A stretch of DNA of 64,000 nt, taken from Phyllobacterium sp. T1293 (GTDB lineage: Bacteria > Pseudomonadota > Alphaproteobacteria > Rhizobiales > Rhizobiaceae). Both the position numbers and the translations under genes were made by a program. Of this stretch, positions 61,998-64,000 are shown piece after piece. The notes beneath the pieces are model-generated. The model was not told where the DNA came from, did no database searches, and saw only the letters and a program-made list of their open reading frames with translations. The stretch lies in the NCBI RefSeq assembly GCF_020731415.2, contig NZ_CP088273.1, positions 625,001 to 689,000 on the forward strand. Direction: 5' to 3'. Each line of letters opens with the position of its first letter. Within the stretch, counting starts at the first letter, position 1.

Positions 61998-62605
61998 AAC
62001 TATATGATGGAGGACGCGCGCCAAATCCGCGGCGGGCAAGGATTTTTCTGGCGGAAAAGGGCATCGAGGTGCCGCTCGTGCCCATCGATATGGGTGCGAT
62101 GGGACATCGCTGTGCGGAGCTTACGGCGCTTAATCCCTTGCAGCGCCTGCCTGTGCTGGAACTTGATGATGGCACTGTGATTGCGGAGTCGGTGGCGATT
62201 TCCCGCTATTTCGAAGAGCTTTATCCGGAGCCTGCTTTGTTCGGCCGGGGTGCGCTTGGCAAGGCTTTGGTGGAGATGTGGCAGCGGCGGGTGGAGTTCA
62301 ACCTCCTTGCCACGGTTGCCTCTGCCTTCCGGCACATTCATCCGGCTATGGTCGAGTGGGAAGTGCCGCAAATCCCTGAATGGGGCGAGGCAAACAAGCC
62401 AAAGGCCATCGCCTTTCTGGATGTTCTGGACAAACAGCTTGAGACCAATGAGTTCATCGCGGGCAATGAATATTCGATCGCGGATATTACGGCGCTCGTG
62501 GCGATTGATTTTTTCAAGCCGGCCCGGATTCAGCTGCCTGATTATGTCACGCATGTGAGGCGCTGGCACGAGGCGGTATCAAACCGGCCAAGCGCCAAGG
62601 CGTGA
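61994..62605 (+). CDS. Glutathione S-transferase family protein
   Basis: A 203-residue GST with a thioredoxin-fold N-terminal domain (KLYDGGRAPNPRRARIFLAEKGIEVP, LPVLELDDGTVIAESVAISRYFEELYP) and an all-helical C-terminal domain with ISIADITALVAIDF-like sequence (YSIADITALVAIDFFK). The GTG at 61994 follows GGGAGAG and overlaps the previous stop; an upstream in-frame codon at 61964 would not fit the family start. The cognate substrate is unknown. Overlaps the UDG-like gene by 4 bp. Confidence 0.9.
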   Translation: MKLYDGGRAPNPRRARIFLAEKGIEVPLVPIDMGAMGHRCAELTALNPLQRLPVLELDDGTVIAESVAISRYFEELYPEPALFGRGALGKALVEMWQRRVEFNLLATVASAFRHIHPAMVEWEVPQIPEWGEANKPKAIAFLDVLDKQLETNEFIAGNEYSIADITALVAIDFFKPARIQLPDYVTHVRRWHEAVSNRPSAKA

Positions 62606-63222
62606 ACGTGACAGAGATCCAATCCCTGTCATCGCAGATCAAGGCGTGTCGCCTGTGCCGTGATGCGCCGCTCTATCTGCCCCCTTTGCCGCATGAGCCC
62701 AATCCTGTCTGCGTGATGTCGCCGACTGCGCGCATCGTCATTTGCGGACAGGCGCCGGGCATTCGTGTTCACAACACCGGCCTGCCGTTCAACGATCCAT
62801 CGGGGGACCGGCTGCGTGAGTGGCTCGGGGTTAACAGGGATCAGTTCTATGATCCGCATAAATTCGCCATTGTGCCGATGGGGTTCTGCTTTCCCGGCTA
62901 TGATGCGCATGGCGGGGATTTGCCGCCGCGTAAAGAGTGCCGAGAGACGTGGCATGATCAGGTTTTTGCCGCCATGCCGCAGGTCGAGTTGATCCTGACA
63001 ATCGGCCAATATGCGCAGGCCTATCACCTCGGCAAGCATCGCCGGGCCAGCGTGACGGAAACCGTTTTTCACTGGCAGGATTATTTCAACCCTGCGTCGG
63101 GGCCTGCCATTTTAGCGCTGCCGCATCCGTCCTGGCGCAATAGCGGGTGGTTGCGGAAGAATCCATGGTTCGGAGAGAACGTTCTTCCTGTGCTGCGGGA
63201 GAAGGTCAAGATTCTAATTTGA
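62602..63222 (+). CDS. Uracil-DNA glycosylase-superfamily protein
   Basis: A 206-residue protein of the UDG-like fold. The N-terminal cysteine pair CRLCRDAPL, the motif IVICGQAPGIRVHNTGLPFNDPSGDRLREWL and the late ALPHPSWRN correspond to the substrate-pocket motifs of the family, with HPS in place. It is related to family 4/5-type or uncharacterised YSS-type uracil glycosylases; activity cannot be assigned. It starts with GTG overlapping the GST stop, so nuclease, GST and UDG genes form one unit. Confidence 0.85.
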   Translation: MNVTEIQSLSSQIKACRLCRDAPLYLPPLPHEPNPVCVMSPTARIVICGQAPGIRVHNTGLPFNDPSGDRLREWLGVNRDQFYDPHKFAIVPMGFCFPGYDAHGGDLPPRKECRETWHDQVFAAMPQVELILTIGQYAQAYHLGKHRRASVTETVFHWQDYFNPASGPAILALPHPSWRNSGWLRKNPWFGENVLPVLREKVKILI

Positions 63223-63332
63223 TCGCTTTCCGGACGAAATTTTTTCGAAGTTTACAAAGTTTAGAATAATTTTCTTGTACGATGGTCGAATAACGGACCA
63301 TAAAGTATCCCATTCCAAGGGGATTGAATGTC

Positions 63333-63812
63333 ATGGACAGACTCGACCGAAAAATTCTTCGCCTCCTGCAGGAGGATGCAACGCTCGCGGTGGCTGATGT
63401 CGCCAAGAAGGTGGGGCTGTCGACGACGCCTTGCTGGCGGCGCATCCAGAAACTGGAAGAAGATGGCGTAATCCAGCGCCGTGTTGCCATTCTCGATCCG
63501 GTGCGTGTGAATACGCGGGTGACGGTGTTCGTTTCGATCCGAACCGGTGCGCATAACAATGAATGGCTGAAGCGCTTTTCCGAAGTGGTTCAGGAGTTCC
63601 CGGAAGTGGTCGAGTTCTACCGCATGAGCGGCGATGTTGACTATCTCCTGCGCGTCGTTGTGCCTGATATTGCCGCTTACGATGCGGTCTATAAGCGTCT
63701 GATCGCCAAGATCGATATTCGCGATGTGTCCTCGGCTTTCGCCATGGAGCAGATCAAGTACACGACCGAGCTGCCGCTTGATTATATGAGCATTGAAAAG
63801 GAATCGGGCTGA
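63333..63812 (+). CDS. Lrp/AsnC-family transcriptional regulator
   Basis: A 159-residue regulator. Residues 1-60 form the helix-turn-helix (LDRKILRLLQEDATLAVADVAKKVGLSTTPCWRRIQKLEEDGVI), and the rest is the AsnC effector/RAM domain ending SSAFAMEQIKYTTELPL. The ATG at 63333 with AAGGGGA upstream is chosen over a TTG at 63324. Such proteins sense amino acids and often control a neighbouring gene; the nearest is the convergent 3-hydroxyisobutyrate dehydrogenase-like gene or an unseen target. Confidence 0.9.
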   Translation: MDRLDRKILRLLQEDATLAVADVAKKVGLSTTPCWRRIQKLEEDGVIQRRVAILDPVRVNTRVTVFVSIRTGAHNNEWLKRFSEVVQEFPEVVEFYRMSGDVDYLLRVVVPDIAAYDAVYKRLIAKIDIRDVSSAFAMEQIKYTTELPLDYMSIEKESG

Positions 63813-63840
63813 TATCGTCAGCCCGATCCATCGCGGCTGG

Positions 63841-64000
63841 CTATTTCTCCAGCCGTGCCAACAGGGATGATGTGTCCCAGCGCTTTCCGCCCATGTTCTG
63901 CACCTGTTTGTAAAACTGATCGACCAGCGCCGTCACGGGCAGTTGCGCTCCGTTGCGGTCAGCCTCATCGAGGCAGATACCCAAATCCTTGCGCATCCAG
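63841..64000 (-). CDS. 3-hydroxyisobutyrate dehydrogenase-like oxidoreductase, C-terminal end (partial)
   Basis: The minus strand carries a frame running in from the right edge with stop TAG at 63841-63843. It reads WMRKDLGICLDEADRNGAQ, then LPVTALVDQFYKQVQNMGG, matching the C-terminal helical part (K-DL-A...LP and a final QFY) of the beta-hydroxyacid dehydrogenase family. Only about 52 residues are visible, so the exact substrate (3-hydroxyisobutyrate, tartronate semialdehyde or other) cannot be told. Confidence 0.75.
   Translation of the reverse strand, partial: WMRKDLGICLDEADRNGAQLPVTALVDQFYKQVQNMGGKRWDTSSLLARLEK

Overview
The window looks like a chromosomal segment of an alphaproteobacterium of the order Hyphomicrobiales, most like the Brucellaceae/Phyllobacteriaceae (Brucella, Ochrobactrum and relatives). 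The evidence is a Porin_2-type porin with the Omp2-like CDAYGKGFFYIPGTETC stretch, the acpXL-fabF-fabF-adh-lpxXL cluster for very-long-chain fatty acylation of lipid A, a CobN-type aerobic cobalamin pathway, and the C-P lyase gene order of rhizobia and brucellae. No tRNA, rRNA, CRISPR, phage or complete insertion sequence was seen.

Layout. (1) 1-10.1 kb is a cobalamin cluster: cobN 3' end, cobO, cobE, cobM, cobK, cbiD, cobA, cobB, cobC, cobD, with EamA, TSUP and TerB genes interspersed. cobB, and probably the end of cobK, carry one-base frameshifts at short G/C runs. (2) 10.1-16.6 kb is a minus-strand peptide ABC transporter preceded by a frameshifted M20 deacylase. (3) 16.7-21.8 kb encodes a cytoplasmically facing three-subunit molybdoenzyme, best matched to sulfite dehydrogenase SoeABC. 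A 200-bp tandem repeat built around REP hairpins lies between subunits B and C. (4) 21.8-26.9 kb is the minus-strand acpXL-fabF2-fabF1-adh-lpxXL operon, interrupted by a MITE-like element. (5) 27-35.3 kb holds ordinary metabolic and transport genes: a degenerate histidine phosphatase, AEC transporter, succinate-semialdehyde dehydrogenase, aldose epimerase, sugar kinase, PPOX-like protein, SulP transporter and a ParB-like protein. (6) 35.5-48.4 kb is a full phosphonate operon (phnF; phnGHIJKL, hexapeptide transferase, phnCDE1E2, DUF1045, phnMN), ending in a strong terminator. (7) 48.5-53.8 kb has the porin, dusA, an aspartic protease, DUF1289, cobS and cobT. (8) 53.8-59.1 kb has a subtilisin-like autotransporter whose promoter and first 309 codons are duplicated in tandem (1081-bp repeat). 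(9) 59.2-64 kb has DoxX, a membrane histidine kinase, nuclease, GST, UDG-like, Lrp/AsnC genes and the 3' end of a 3-hydroxyisobutyrate dehydrogenase-like gene.

Together the genes serve cofactor B12 synthesis (early, middle and late steps in two loci), phosphonate uptake and C-P bond cleavage, envelope construction, and sulfite/peptide metabolism. The most unusual items are non-coding or structural: REPIN-like hairpin pairs, one of which has been amplified across a gene start; a MITE that appears to supply a ribosome binding site; a ketosynthase with Glu in place of its catalytic Cys; and the autotransporter duplication. I did not find a clearly new multi-gene system. All family assignments come from reading motifs and gene order, not from database searches.
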